Of a stretch of 31,208 nt of DNA, positions 1-31,208 are shown in pieces (the first letter of the stretch is position 1; each line of letters starts with the position of its first letter). The position numbers and the translations under genes were made by a program. This stretch comes from Armadillidium nasatum (Eukaryota; Arthropoda; Malacostraca; Isopoda; Armadillidiidae). The notes below the pieces were generated by a model that ran no database searches, was not told where the DNA came from, and saw only the letters and a program-made list of their open reading frames with translations. Location of the stretch: contig SEYY01004298.1 in assembly GCA_009176605.1 (NCBI GenBank), positions 1 through 31,208 on the forward strand, read 5' to 3'.

Positions 1-119
1 ATCAGGTAGGATCAGAGGGGGACTCCGCTCCCCTCCAGGAAGGATCAGGAGGGCTCCGGCCCACCTTCTACACCAAGGAAGCTCCAATTTCCTTCATGAA
101 ATAAAATAAAAATACTCAT

Positions 120-323
120 CGCGGATAAAACAAATTTTGGGACCCCCGGATACGCCACCAAACCCCTATTTAAGGGGGCTTTCTCATCAATTACTTATAT
201 AAACCTCCATTGATCATCAACATACGATTAGATGCCAGAAAAAAAAATATGAACTCAAAGCAAAAACAATGTGAGGTTGTACAGATTTGTCAGACTTAGC
301 TACTTTTCGATAGAATCTTGCTT
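120..323 (+). repeat. Dispersed repeat R1, copy 1
   Basis: Direct copy of the sequence at about 750-960. Shared blocks are a GGATACGCCACCAAA-like stretch near 150 and ACAATGTGAGGTTGTACAG near 267, followed by a CAGA(C/T)TTAGC...AGAATCT segment. It is cut off by the (TA)n array at 328. The element family was not recognised. Confidence 0.6.
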
Positions 324-324
324 T

Positions 325-530
<206 letters not shown>

Positions 531-749
531 TATTAAAATTTTAGGTCTTCGGTACCCTCTCTATAATCCTGATATGAACGAATACGAAATTATGAATATT
601 ATGAAACTAATCCGAAAATTTAAGAAAATTCATATCCTTCAAAATACCCTAAGGCTAAAAGGGGCGGGGCGAACACAAGGTCACGTGACCTTTCTCAAAC
701 TTGTCAAGAAAGAGAATGCCTAATGACAGAAATGATCAAAGCGAATCAT

Positions 750-1095
750 GAAAAAATTCGGGGATGCTGGCTACGCCAACAAAACCATAATAAAGAGGTA
801 TCCCTCCCCCATTAAGCACTCAAACCCTCACCCTAACTTTTAACAATTCCCGAGGGGTCAGAAAAGAGTATGAACCCACAGAAAATCATCTCACAAAACA
901 ATGTGAAGTTGTACAGGTTGCCAGATTTAGCGACTTTTTGACAGAATCTGGCATCTGTCAATTCCGCCCCCCTTACTACTGATATCCATAAATATTTCAA
1001 AAACTACTAAACGTACATTAAAAAGGATGACATTTTTGGAATCCTTGGCGAATTTTGATTAAAAAAATTTTAAAAGATGTGAAAATAAGTTAAAA
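750..1095 (+). repeat. Dispersed repeat R1, copy 2
   Basis: Contains ACAATGTGAAGTTGTACAG at 898, GTTGCCAGATTTAGC and AATCTGGC, then GATATCCATAAATATTTCAA and AAAACTACTAAACGTAC near 980-1020, then AAAAGATGTGAAAAT. These same blocks occur in reverse order and strand at 1395-1862. A non-coding element end is likely. Confidence 0.6.
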
Positions 1096-1281
1096 AAAAA
1101 ATTTTTGTGTACGAAAATTGAGGGAAATTCTGGCCATTATTATTATTATTATTATTATATTTAGTTTTTAGCGTACCTAGTTCGACTTATAACCTGAACG
1201 ACAGAAGTTTGCCGTGGGATACAGGCCTAACTGATTGCTGGAATGTTGCTGTGGGATACAAGCCTACTGCTATATTACACC

Positions 1282-1862
<581 letters not shown>

Positions 1863-2000
1863 ATGAGACTAACGGTCTTTCCTGCATTTGCGTACTAACG
1901 ATTTGATATTATACAGAAAAAATACTGTTCAAAAAAACATAAATTACAGTTTTTCTTAGATGGTAATACTGCTTACTGGTGATGTAGAAGAAATAAATAA

Positions 2001-2028
2001 ATCATCACCACCACTCACGGGGCAAAAC
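2001..2028 (-). mobile_element. LINE-A/SINE 3'-end remnant
   Basis: On the minus strand this reads GCCCCGTGAGTGGTGGTGATG, the same terminal block seen in LINE-A copy 2 just before its poly(A). It is followed by an A/T-rich TTATTTATTT tail. Only the last ~28 bp are recognisable; whether the source was the LINE or a partner SINE cannot be told. Confidence 0.6.
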
Positions 2029-2074
2029 AAAACAATAATTCTTTTTCTGGGTTCCTAGCCTCTAGAACCATAAG

Positions 2075-2229
<155 letters not shown>

Positions 2230-2285
2230 ACCTTTACCACAATTGTGGGGTGGTGTCTATCTTAAGCCACAATCATTCCTAATAC

Positions 2286-2762
<477 letters not shown>

Positions 2763-2772
2763 CTTTCAATTT

Positions 2773-3304
2773 GATCTTTCTCGTATTTCAAATTGGGGCA
2801 AAGAAAATATTTTTCGTTTTCAATGCTTCAAAAACTCAAATCCTTCATCTTTCCACTCTACACAATCTTCCACACAACTATGACATCTTCTTCGAAAAAC
2901 GAGACAATTGGAGTTAAGTCGAAAAGCCCTAGACTCCAATCTCCAAGGATCTGTGTGAGTGGAACTACCCCAGATGTGCGAGGCATATTTCGAACAAGGA
3001 CGAACGACTCTCCTATAAAGAGCAAAAGCAACTGTGGAAGAAATTCTGAAGGCGATTCAGAAACCCCAACTTCTTAAAAGTTTGGTTAGAAAGAGAAGTA
3101 ATGTGTTCCATAAACCTTCTAATAAAGATCACGAGATAAATAAATACCAAGAACACTAAGGGCAGAGTAAGGGTTGAGTTCTGTGTTTTTTGAAGATGTC
3201 GATCATAGTTGTACGGAGTAGAAAGATGAAGGAGGAATAAGAGTTTTTGAGGTATTGAAAACAACCATGTTTTCTCTGCCCCAATTATAAATTAGAGAAA
3301 GATC
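2773..3304. mobile_element. Foldback element, about 530 bp with ~130-bp imperfect inverted arms
   Basis: The left arm (2773-2905) contains ATTGGGGCAAAGAAAA, TTTTCAATGCTTCAAAAACT, TCCTTCATCTTTCCACTC, ACAACTATGA and GACATCTTC. The reverse complement of 3182-3304 shows the same blocks in the same order with small indels. The open frames across it on both strands look incidental to the inverted structure. It may be a degraded MITE or two opposed copies of one repeat. Confidence 0.65.
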
Positions 3305-4162
3305 AGAGATAGTAATAAAATTTAATAAGTGTATTTTTTTGTTTCATTTTGTAAATTAAAAAAAAAAAATAAAATAAAAATGCGTTAAAACCATTTTTTG
3401 TGTGAAAATCAGGATTTTAAAATGGCAATAATAATAATAATAACAATAAATTTTTATACAAGTCTCATATTTAATTATTAAATAACTACACTAACTATGT
3501 ATCTGATCATTAAAAATAAAAAATTTAAAGAGAGCCATTTGAGATTATAACTATAACCACACAATCCTGCAGGGAAGAAATTTATAACCAAATATGTAGG
3601 TTTATAGATATTCATTAAAAAATGACAAAAAAACTGAAGGGATAAAAAAAAAATAAATAAATAAATAAAATAAAATAAATAAATAAAATTTCGTTAGTTA
3701 TTGTAACAATATCTCCAAAATCTAGTCCCTATTAAAAGGAAAATTTGCCCCTAAAAAATAAGGGAAATATTTTGCATCTAAGCAATAAAAATCAAAAACA
3801 AAACCAACAAAAATAACACTCATCAAATTTAGAGACAGTTAAAGAGAATATAGTTTAATATTAATATTAGGATATAAAAATTTAAAAAGAAATATAGATA
3901 TATTTTTCATAAAAATATACATGAAAACTGTAAAACGTTATACATAAAAAGTAATTTTACAGTTTTATATTTAAACAGCAAATTACAGCTTTTAAAATTT
4001 AGTTTACATGAAGAAAAATATTTATAAATACATAAATTAAAATTATTTACACATTAATAATTAAAATTATGTATGTAATAATTGAATGTATGTTAAGTAA
4101 ATAGTTAACACATTTAAGAGCCACTACCATGTTAAAACATGTTAAAAATGAATGAACCTTAT
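3305..4162. other. No gene seen: AT-rich, A-run and AAAT tracts
   Basis: Only short simple-sequence runs, such as (AAAT)n at 3650-3690. No open frame or element end was recognised. Confidence 0.6.
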
Positions 4163-4570
4163 AATCAGGATTACCAATAGCATAACACCATCAGCAATAC
4201 CAACTGTGTTATTCTTCAGTCATGGTTACCAATAGTATAACACCATCAGCAATACCAACTGTGTTATTGAGTCACGGTTACCAATAGTATAACACCATCA
4301 GCAATACCAACTGTGTTATTCCTTAGTCAGGATTACCAACAGATAACATCATTAGCAATACCAACTGCTATTACTGTCAGGGTTATCAATGACACCATCA
4401 GCAATATAAACTGTAATTCCTGTCAGGGTTACCAATGACACCATCAGCAATACCAACTGTTATTCCTATCAGGGTTACTAATGACACCATCAGCAATACC
4501 AACTGTGTTATTCCTCAATCAGGGATACCAATAGTATAACGCTATCAGTAATACCAATTGTATTATTCTT
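4163..4570. repeat. Minisatellite, 8 diverged units of 46-56 bp
   Basis: The repeating core is GTCAGGGTTACCAATAG, then TATAACACCATCAGCAATAC and CAACTGTGTTATTCCT. Outer units keep the TAGTATAACACC segment, while three inner units share a short form (CAATGACACC), so two unit subtypes coexist. Unit divergence indicates an older array than its neighbour at 4.8 kb. Confidence 0.85.
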
Positions 4571-4820
4571 CTGTGTAGTTTGAATTGTGTATTACATTTA
4601 ACTAAATAAATAAATAACAAAAATCGCTACAGAAAAATGTCGCGTTAATTCATGCAAGAATCGATATTGAATACGTCAATCTGAAACTGAATCTAAAATT
4701 TAAGCTACATTAAATATTCTGAGTCTTATACTTATGCTACAAACAATTTGGAATGTTGGTATCTCTCCCAAACCTAGTGTCGAGTCGGATGACCAAAATC
4801 AATCTGTTAAGAGAACATCC

Positions 4821-5379
4821 TTCCCACCAAAGTGTCACAGCAGGTCAAAATCCTTACTATAACCCACCAAAGTGTCACAGCAAGTCAAAATCCTTACTAT
4901 AACCCACCAAAGTGTCACAGCAAGTCAAAATCCTTACTATAACCCACCAAAGTGTCACAGCAAGTCAAAATCCTTACTATAACCCACCAAAGTGTCACAG
5001 CAAGTCAAAATCCTTACTATAACCCACCAAAGTGTCACAGCAAGTCAAAATCCTTACTATAACCCACCAAAGTGTCACAGCAAGTCAAAATCCTTACTAT
5101 AACCCACCAAAGTGTCACAGCAAGTCAAAATCCTTACTATAACCCACCAAAGTGTCACAGCAAGTCAAAATCCTTACTATAACCCACCAAAGTGTCACAG
5201 CAGGTCAAAATCCTTACTATAACCCACCAAAGTGTCACAGCAAGTCAAAATCCTTACTATAACCCACCAAGTGTCACAGCAAGTCAAAATCCTTATTATA
5301 TCCCACCAAAGTGTCACAGCAAGTCAAAATCCTTACTATAACCCACCAAAGTGTCACAGCAAGTCAAAATCCTTACTAT
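4821..5379. repeat. Minisatellite, 14 near-identical 40-bp units
   Basis: The unit is AACCCACCAAAGTGTCACAG followed by CAAGTCAAAATCCTTACTAT. Ten full units run from 4861 to 5260 with one internal A/G variant (CAGGTC at 5181-5220). The first unit starts TTCCCACC and also has CAGGTC, one unit (5261-5299) is 39 bp, and one starts ATCCCACC. It is non-coding: the period is not a multiple of 3 and the unit carries stops. It lies about 1.3 kb past the SLC35F6 stop. Confidence 0.97.
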
Positions 5380-6185
5380 AAAAGTGATTATGAAACAAAT
5401 GTTACTGTCTTTAAATATTCCTCTTACTTAATACAAAAATGTCATTTCGGAAGTCAAACTTGATACATCCGTGGGAGTGAATGTGGAAAGTTTTAACTAG
5501 ATTTCAGGAGCTAAAATAATTCTAAATAACTCCGCTTGGAATATAAAAAGTTTTAGGGAATTTTTCGCCAATTCAGAGTCTGTCATGGTTGTCAAATGAT
5601 GACATTTGTCCATTATTTTCACTAAAATAAAATTAAAAATGACTAATATAATATCGAAGGACTACCATAAAAAAAAATGTCTTGAAATTTAAAACTAGGG
5701 GACTACTATGACCTCTTACGAATATCACACTGGGCGTGTTTTCTAAATAAAATTTATATACACAATTGCAAGTATAAATTTGATATTACAAATATCTATG
5801 ATGCCTTATCTAAACTTTTTGAAGAAACCTCCGAAAAAAATCTATTAAAAAAAAAAAATAAATAAAAGTTTTATCCAACAGTCTATTTGGCTACAATACT
5901 AACAAAAGTTCAATATAATATATATAAAAAAAATACTTATAAGCATTTTTTGTTTTCTTTGTACATAACTTCTACAACCAACAAAAGACAACTTCTTCAG
6001 AGTGTCCGAGTGTTAAACTTGAGGCCCCTTCAAAGATTACGATGATGACATTAATTTATCAAACGAGATTATCTTAATTTCCAAAATAAATTATATAAAA
6101 ATCTTCACTCTACATAATAATGAGGTTAATGTCTGAGACAAGGGTGACCAATCCTTCTAAGTGAACCACTCTTAAAAAAGTGTGC
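5380..6185. other. No gene seen downstream of the 40-bp minisatellite
   Basis: Ordinary AT-rich sequence. I looked for a minus-strand poly(A) signal for SLC35F6 here and up to 6652 and found no convincing AATAAA, so the transcript end is undefined. Confidence 0.5.
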
Positions 6186-6216
6186 TTGTGTGTGTGTGTG
6201 TGTGTGTGTGTGTGTC
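6186..6216. repeat. (GT)n array
   Basis: About 15 units, the only notable GT tract here, followed by a G-rich stretch (GGGGAAGGGGGTGGGGG). Confidence 0.95.
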
Positions 6217-6344
6217 TAGGGGAAGGGGGTGGGGGTATGTTTTTGAAGCAGGGGAGCTTTGGGAAAGGTTAACACCTATACACTCCCCAAAAAGTGTCTT
6301 TAAAACATTTTGAAAGCTAAAAATGAATAACTAAAAAAAAATTC

Positions 6345-6397
6345 AAGTTGTGGGGTGGTGTGCCAACTTTGGGCAGAGATCAGAAGTACTTTCCCCA
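6345..6397 (-). mobile_element. Possible LINE-C 3' UTR stub
   Basis: The minus strand carries CACACCACCCCACAACTT, resembling the sequence just past the LINE-C stop at 2243-2275 (GACACCACCCCACAATT). Both lie next to a (TA)n array. No coding part remains, so this is a weak assignment. Confidence 0.35.
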
Positions 6398-6415
6398 TAT
6401 ATATATATATTATAT

Positions 6416-6512
<97 letters not shown>
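6397..6512. repeat. (TA)n array with phase slips
   Basis: About 115 bp broken by several AA/TT slips; lies in the likely 3' UTR or downstream region of SLC35F6. Confidence 0.95.
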
Positions 6513-6514
<2 letters not shown>

Positions 6515-6571
6515 GGGTAATACAGAATCTAGCCCCCACATCCAGAAAAATTTTAAATAATCTCTTGTAAC

Positions 6572-6572
<1 letters not shown>

Positions 6573-6639
<67 letters not shown>
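6573..6639. repeat. (AAT)n array just past the SLC35F6 stop
   Basis: About 22 units beginning 13 bp downstream (gene sense) of TGA 6653-6655, so it would be (ATT)n within the 3' UTR transcript. Confidence 0.95.
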
Positions 6640-6640
<1 letters not shown>

Positions 6641-6652
6641 CCTCTATTTTTA

Positions 6653-27036
<20,384 letters not shown>

Positions 27037-27888
27037 CTGGTCTGGGGCTAATGCAGATCTTTTAAATTTTTAATTAGAATTATGAATTCAAGCAGAAATT
27101 TAGCATGAAGTCAATTTATGCTAATAAATGGTAAATAATCCAACCAATATAGCTAACTTACTTTTTACGATAATAAATTAAAAGTTATAATAAACGAATG
27201 AAACAGTGGTAGGGCATTAGGGGCGGATTTTGAGAAACGATATACGGGTTCAAATAAGCCTAGCTTTTTTCCTCTGACTTTTTTATTGCTAAAAAAAGAA
27301 AGGAAATTAGAGTCAATTAAAATAAATTAAAATTGCACATTCATCAAAATAAAAATTTTATCATTTGAAGAAACTGTTAATTTTCTAAAATTATTCCCAC
27401 TCAGCATCTATCAACAACAACAACGCAGTTCGGAAATTCCAATATACTAACCGAACATGCTAAAAACAAAACTAAGGATAAAAATTAAAAATCCTAAGGC
27501 AAGTAATCACTCAAAATTGAAGGTTGCTAAATTACGCCAGACAGCTTCAAAAAACGTACCAAAATATGTACAAATAATGGGTCAAAAGGTACCATATCTG
27601 AAACTAAAGTATTAAGATTAGAAGGGAGTGACCAGGAAAATAAAATAATTTTGGAGAGAAAAAAAAAAACAGCTGATTAGCACTTATCAGAACTTTTGTT
27701 TATAAAATTTAACTAAGCGTTTGGACAAATCTCCACCAATTTTACTTAATATATCTTTGTCTGACTTAATTTTGAAGCAAACAAAATATTTATCGGGACA
27801 CTATTTACAAATATAATAAATTGATAGCTCCACGATTAAATTTAATGATGCAAAATTTTTGTCAGAGCTTATAGGTTTTGATAGAAGC

Positions 27889-27891
<3 letters not shown>
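27037..27891. other. Region upstream of exon 1b; promoter not resolved
   Basis: Should contain the 5' UTR and promoter of the distal transcript. No TATA box, initiator or GC-rich patch stood out. An AG-rich acceptor-like stretch 5' of the ATG leaves open a further non-coding exon upstream. 23865-24710, upstream of exon 1a, is equally featureless. Confidence 0.4.

Positions 27892-27951
<60 letters not shown>
27892..27951. repeat. (AAT)n array
   Basis: About 20 units, upstream of the gene. Confidence 0.95.
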
Positions 27952-27952
<1 letters not shown>

Positions 27953-28050
27953 TAAAATATAATATTGATTAAAATTTAAAAATTTATCGTTAAAAAAAAA
28001 AAAAAAAAATTTATAATATAAATTTTCTAGTAAAAAATGCCAAACAAGTT

Positions 28051-28499
<449 letters not shown>

Positions 28500-28730
28500 G
28501 AACATCTCTTCAGAAGCTTCGTCAAACTGTTCCTGTGAGCGTTATATATATAAAAATCTTTTTATTTATAACACAACTTTATTTAGCTCGATTGAGGATG
28601 ATTTGGAGAATTTCCAAGAAAAATTTTACTAATATTCCAATTTTCTTTTTATTATTTGTAATACCTCTGAGTAATGGTAATTTTTATGTGCATCCCTTTT
28701 TCAGCCGCATTAGCATGACTAGCACAGGAA

Positions 28731-28838
<108 letters not shown>

Positions 28839-28839
28839 C

Positions 28840-29344
28840 CTTATATTTTGCTTCTTAGTAGATAAAACTATCTATGATTTTCACAAAATATCAAAATACA
28901 CCCTAAACTTAAAAAATCTTATATAGGATGGCAACATTTAACACGTGTATTGACTCTTGTTATATACTAAAATAAGCTTGCCTTATTTAAATTCGACAGT
29001 GTAAGTCGATTTTTCACAATTATGATTTGTTTCTTAACTAAAAATACTCATCTAAGCCTGAAGAGTCTTCGATAAGATGAGTATATCACCATTTAACTAT
29101 TTTAAATTACTTTGTAGCCCTATAGTAGTTATACATTCTTTAATCCTTAGGGTAGGAATCTTTAGAGCTTTGTAAGAGAAGTTAGGTCCCAACTAGACCA
29201 ACTCAACCTGATCTTTTGATTTCGCTATTTTGAATTAAAATTGACTTTTTGATTATGCTCGGGTTGAGTTAGTGTATTACCTTTAATTTGAATTTTATGT
29301 AACATACAAAAAATCCTACATTCACCTATACCCAACAATTATAA
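28840..29344. other. No feature seen between the last TA array and LINE-B
   Basis: AT-rich sequence with no clear open frame. 30941-31208 at the window end holds only a short (GA)n at about 31093-31110. Confidence 0.5.
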
Positions 29345-30290
29345 AAATGGATTTCCAACTTCCTCTCCCATCGTACAGCTCAAGTCTCCAACAAAAACCA
29401 TCTTTCAAAAACAGCAAAACTAAGAAATGGTGTCCAACAGGGAGGCATCCTATCCCCTCTACTATTTAATCTGTACACAGCAGACATACCCACCCCACAA
29501 ACTCCAGATATAAAACTAACAACATATGCCGACGACATATCCATTACGATACAAAACCCTTTCATACCCACAGCCACCACACTCACTCAATCATACATCC
29601 AACAACTGGAAACATGGCTAAAATCAAACAGAATGGCAGCTTCCTCTGAATAATCCTCAATCACTCTTATTACTAACGATAGACACCAATCTTCTCTCCA
29701 CCCCCACGCAAAACTAAACCTTAATATCCTCATTCCTCTAAATAAATCTCCAAAGATCCTAAGCATTATATATGACACACACTTCACCTTCTCAAAACAT
29801 AACCAACACTGCAAACAGGAAATTAAACATCATATGAAAACTGTCACAAACCAATTTCAGTAACGAACTAACCACCTTCACCATAGCATACAAACCGTTC
29901 ATCAGACCAACACTTAATTACGCATCTCCAGCCTGGTACCCGGCCACCTCACCCTCAAACACAGAGAAATTACAAAAAAAAATAAAATAAATAAATAAAA
30001 AATAAAAAAAATATCGTTCTTCGAATCATCACAGGTTGTACTAGAACCACTCCAGTTCAGCATTTACACGAAGAAACAAAAATATTCCCGATCCGTGTCC
30101 ACCTAAACATGATAAGAACCCAATTCTACACAAACACTTTAGACATATCACATCCATGTCACTATACCTTACAAGACGCACAACACACCGTCTAAAATTA
30201 CCCCCATCATCCCCTGCCAATACTACAGTAACATATTTAGAACCATTCCACCTACTGTAAACAACATATCACTAAACAAATACATACACA
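29345..30290 (+). mobile_element. LINE-B: RT fragment of a second non-LTR family
   Basis: The reading frame opens at KWISNFLSHRTAQV, then LRNGVQQGGILSPLLFNLYT (RT motif B) and TTYADDISITI (motif C with both Asp residues). A TAA follows at 29651. The same frame continues to about 29860 and, after frameshifts, reads AYKPFIRPTLNYASPAWYPA and IRIITGCTRTTPVQHLHEE, the conserved downstream region of this group. It is truncated at the 5' end, missing RT motifs 1-A, and interrupted by an AAAT-rich tract at 29977-30011. It is a different family from LINE-A, also of jockey/CR1 type. The right edge is set by the abrupt start of LINE-A copy 2. Confidence 0.85.
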
Positions 30291-30940
30291 CCAGGCTGCT
30301 AGGGCGGCTTCAAAGAAGCTGGGAGTTCTGTTTAGACTGCGAGAATTTTTTTCTTCCTCGCAGTTACTCCAATTATACAAGGGTCTCATCCGCCCTTGTA
30401 TGGAGTACTGCTCTCATATCTGGGGTGGCTCAGGTTTCACCCGTCTTTGGATAGGGTTGAGCAAAGCTAAAAGACTTATAAACTGTCGCCGCTCTTTCTA
30501 TTCTCTTGATCTTTTATCTTGCGACGTGATGTTGGTGCCTGTCACTTTTCTATAGGTACTACAGTGGCAAATGCTTGAGGGAACTATCCACCGTGTACCT
30601 CCACCTTTACGGCGTCCTCGCAGCACAAGGGGTACAAAGTCGCGCATCAATTTTGCGTGGACATAGGCAACTCCAGGCTTGTCCGCTGTGGCGCCTCTTT
30701 CTTTCCTGCCACCTCTGTCTTGTGGAACTCTTTCCATCTCTGTATTTCCTCTGCATTTAATCTCATTTCTTTAAAGCCCGCGTCTGCGCCCACCTGAGAA
30801 ATTTGCGTTAGGTGGGTACTGTAGGGTTGGTTTTTATTTTCTGGATTTTGTACTCTATTTACTTTCATTTTTATTCTTTTAACACTACCTTGAATAGGGG
30901 TTTGCCCGTGAGTGGTGGTGATGTGTAAAAAAAAAAAAAA
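30291..30940 (+). mobile_element. LINE-A copy 2: 5'-truncated 3' end
   Basis: Plus-strand copy matching the 3' end of the intron 5 LINE at high identity, in opposite orientation. Translation reads AARAASKKLGVLFRLREFF, then YKGLIRPCMEYCSHIWGG, the usual post-RT segment of this group, followed by frame damage. It retains the roughly 232 bp (about 30410-30641) absent from copy 1. It ends with AATAGGGGTTTGCCCGTGAG, GTGGTGGTGATGTGT and a 14-A tail. Severe 5' truncation is typical of target-primed reverse transcription. Confidence 0.9.
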
Positions 30941-31208
30941 GAAAACACTGAGATAGTATCACTATTTTAAAATGTCATATGTCTGATGGCCTAATAATTT
31001 TATAACCCGATTTTATGTGTCAGAGTATCCCAGTTCTGTGTTCCAGTGTGAAAATGTCTTGGAAGAGTAATTGTATTTATTCTAAAAATGTGAAGAGAGA
31101 GAGAGAGAGAGACTTTTCTGAACAGTTTCACTACTTTAAATTTAGAAGAAGAAAATTTAGAGAAGTAACACTGAAAATAAATATATTTTTAATAAAAATT
31201 TAAATATA

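Noticed and set aside
2793..3264. Open frames of 94 (plus) and 83 (minus) codons
   Set aside because: They lie within the inverted arms and centre of the foldback element and show no family resemblance.
4821..5379. Regular repeats resembling a CRISPR array
   Set aside because: Units are contiguous 40-mers with no variable spacers, in eukaryotic DNA; it is a minisatellite.
30498..30868. Minus-strand frames over LINE-A copy 2
   Set aside because: Antisense to the LINE 3' end; the same antisense frame appears over copy 1, as expected of shared sequence.

Overview
This window looks like eukaryotic nuclear DNA from an arthropod, most likely a decapod crustacean. It is very AT-rich. It carries a gene with GT-AG introns and at least 20 near-pure (TA)n arrays, about 2.6 kb or roughly 8% of the window. 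It also has many (AAT)n, poly(A) and (GA)n tracts and jockey/CR1-like LINE sequence of the kind common in crab and shrimp genomes. The decapod assignment is inference from repeat style, not a proven identification.

The one host gene runs on the minus strand from about 27.0 kb down to 6.65 kb. It is the arthropod orthologue of SLC35F6, a ten-helix carrier of the drug/metabolite transporter superfamily. I could assemble ten coding exons whose splice phases all fit, giving about 417 residues: 23761-23864, 22457-22557, 21888-21970, 18713-18830, 17354-17530, 13920-14030, 12760-12915, 11131-11287, 10553-10704 and 6653-6749. A second version of the first coding exon lies 3.1 kb upstream at 26936-27036. 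It encodes the same first membrane helix with nearly saturated silent changes and ends in the same phase, so the gene appears to have two alternative N-termini. Exon 8 as assembled contains two single-base insertions that break the frame; everything else is open.

Region by region: 1-2.0 kb holds three diverged copies of an unnamed dispersed repeat. At 2.0-3.3 kb are a LINE tail remnant, an RTE-like LINE C-terminus between two TA arrays, and a foldback element. At 4.16-5.38 kb are two minisatellites, one old and one extremely homogeneous (14 units of 40 bp). The gene occupies 6.65-27.04 kb. Intron 9 holds a (GA)n/(TA)n block and two small tandem repeats. Intron 7 holds a tRNA-derived SINE and a degraded inverted-repeat element. 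Intron 5 holds a dead 2.7-kb LINE in sense orientation whose tail abuts the exon 6 splice acceptor. Intron 3 holds a 212-bp MITE, a CTCF-like site and a 33-bp tandem repeat. Upstream of the gene (27.0-31.2 kb) are more microsatellites, an RT fragment of a second LINE family, and a 5'-truncated second copy of the intron 5 LINE lying directly against it.

The mobile elements appear linked. The SINE in intron 7 ends in the same short hairpin plus CCGTGA sequence as the two LINE copies, suggesting it borrowed that LINE's machinery. Microsatellites sit flush against several splice sites of the host gene, so repeat-length variation could affect splicing.
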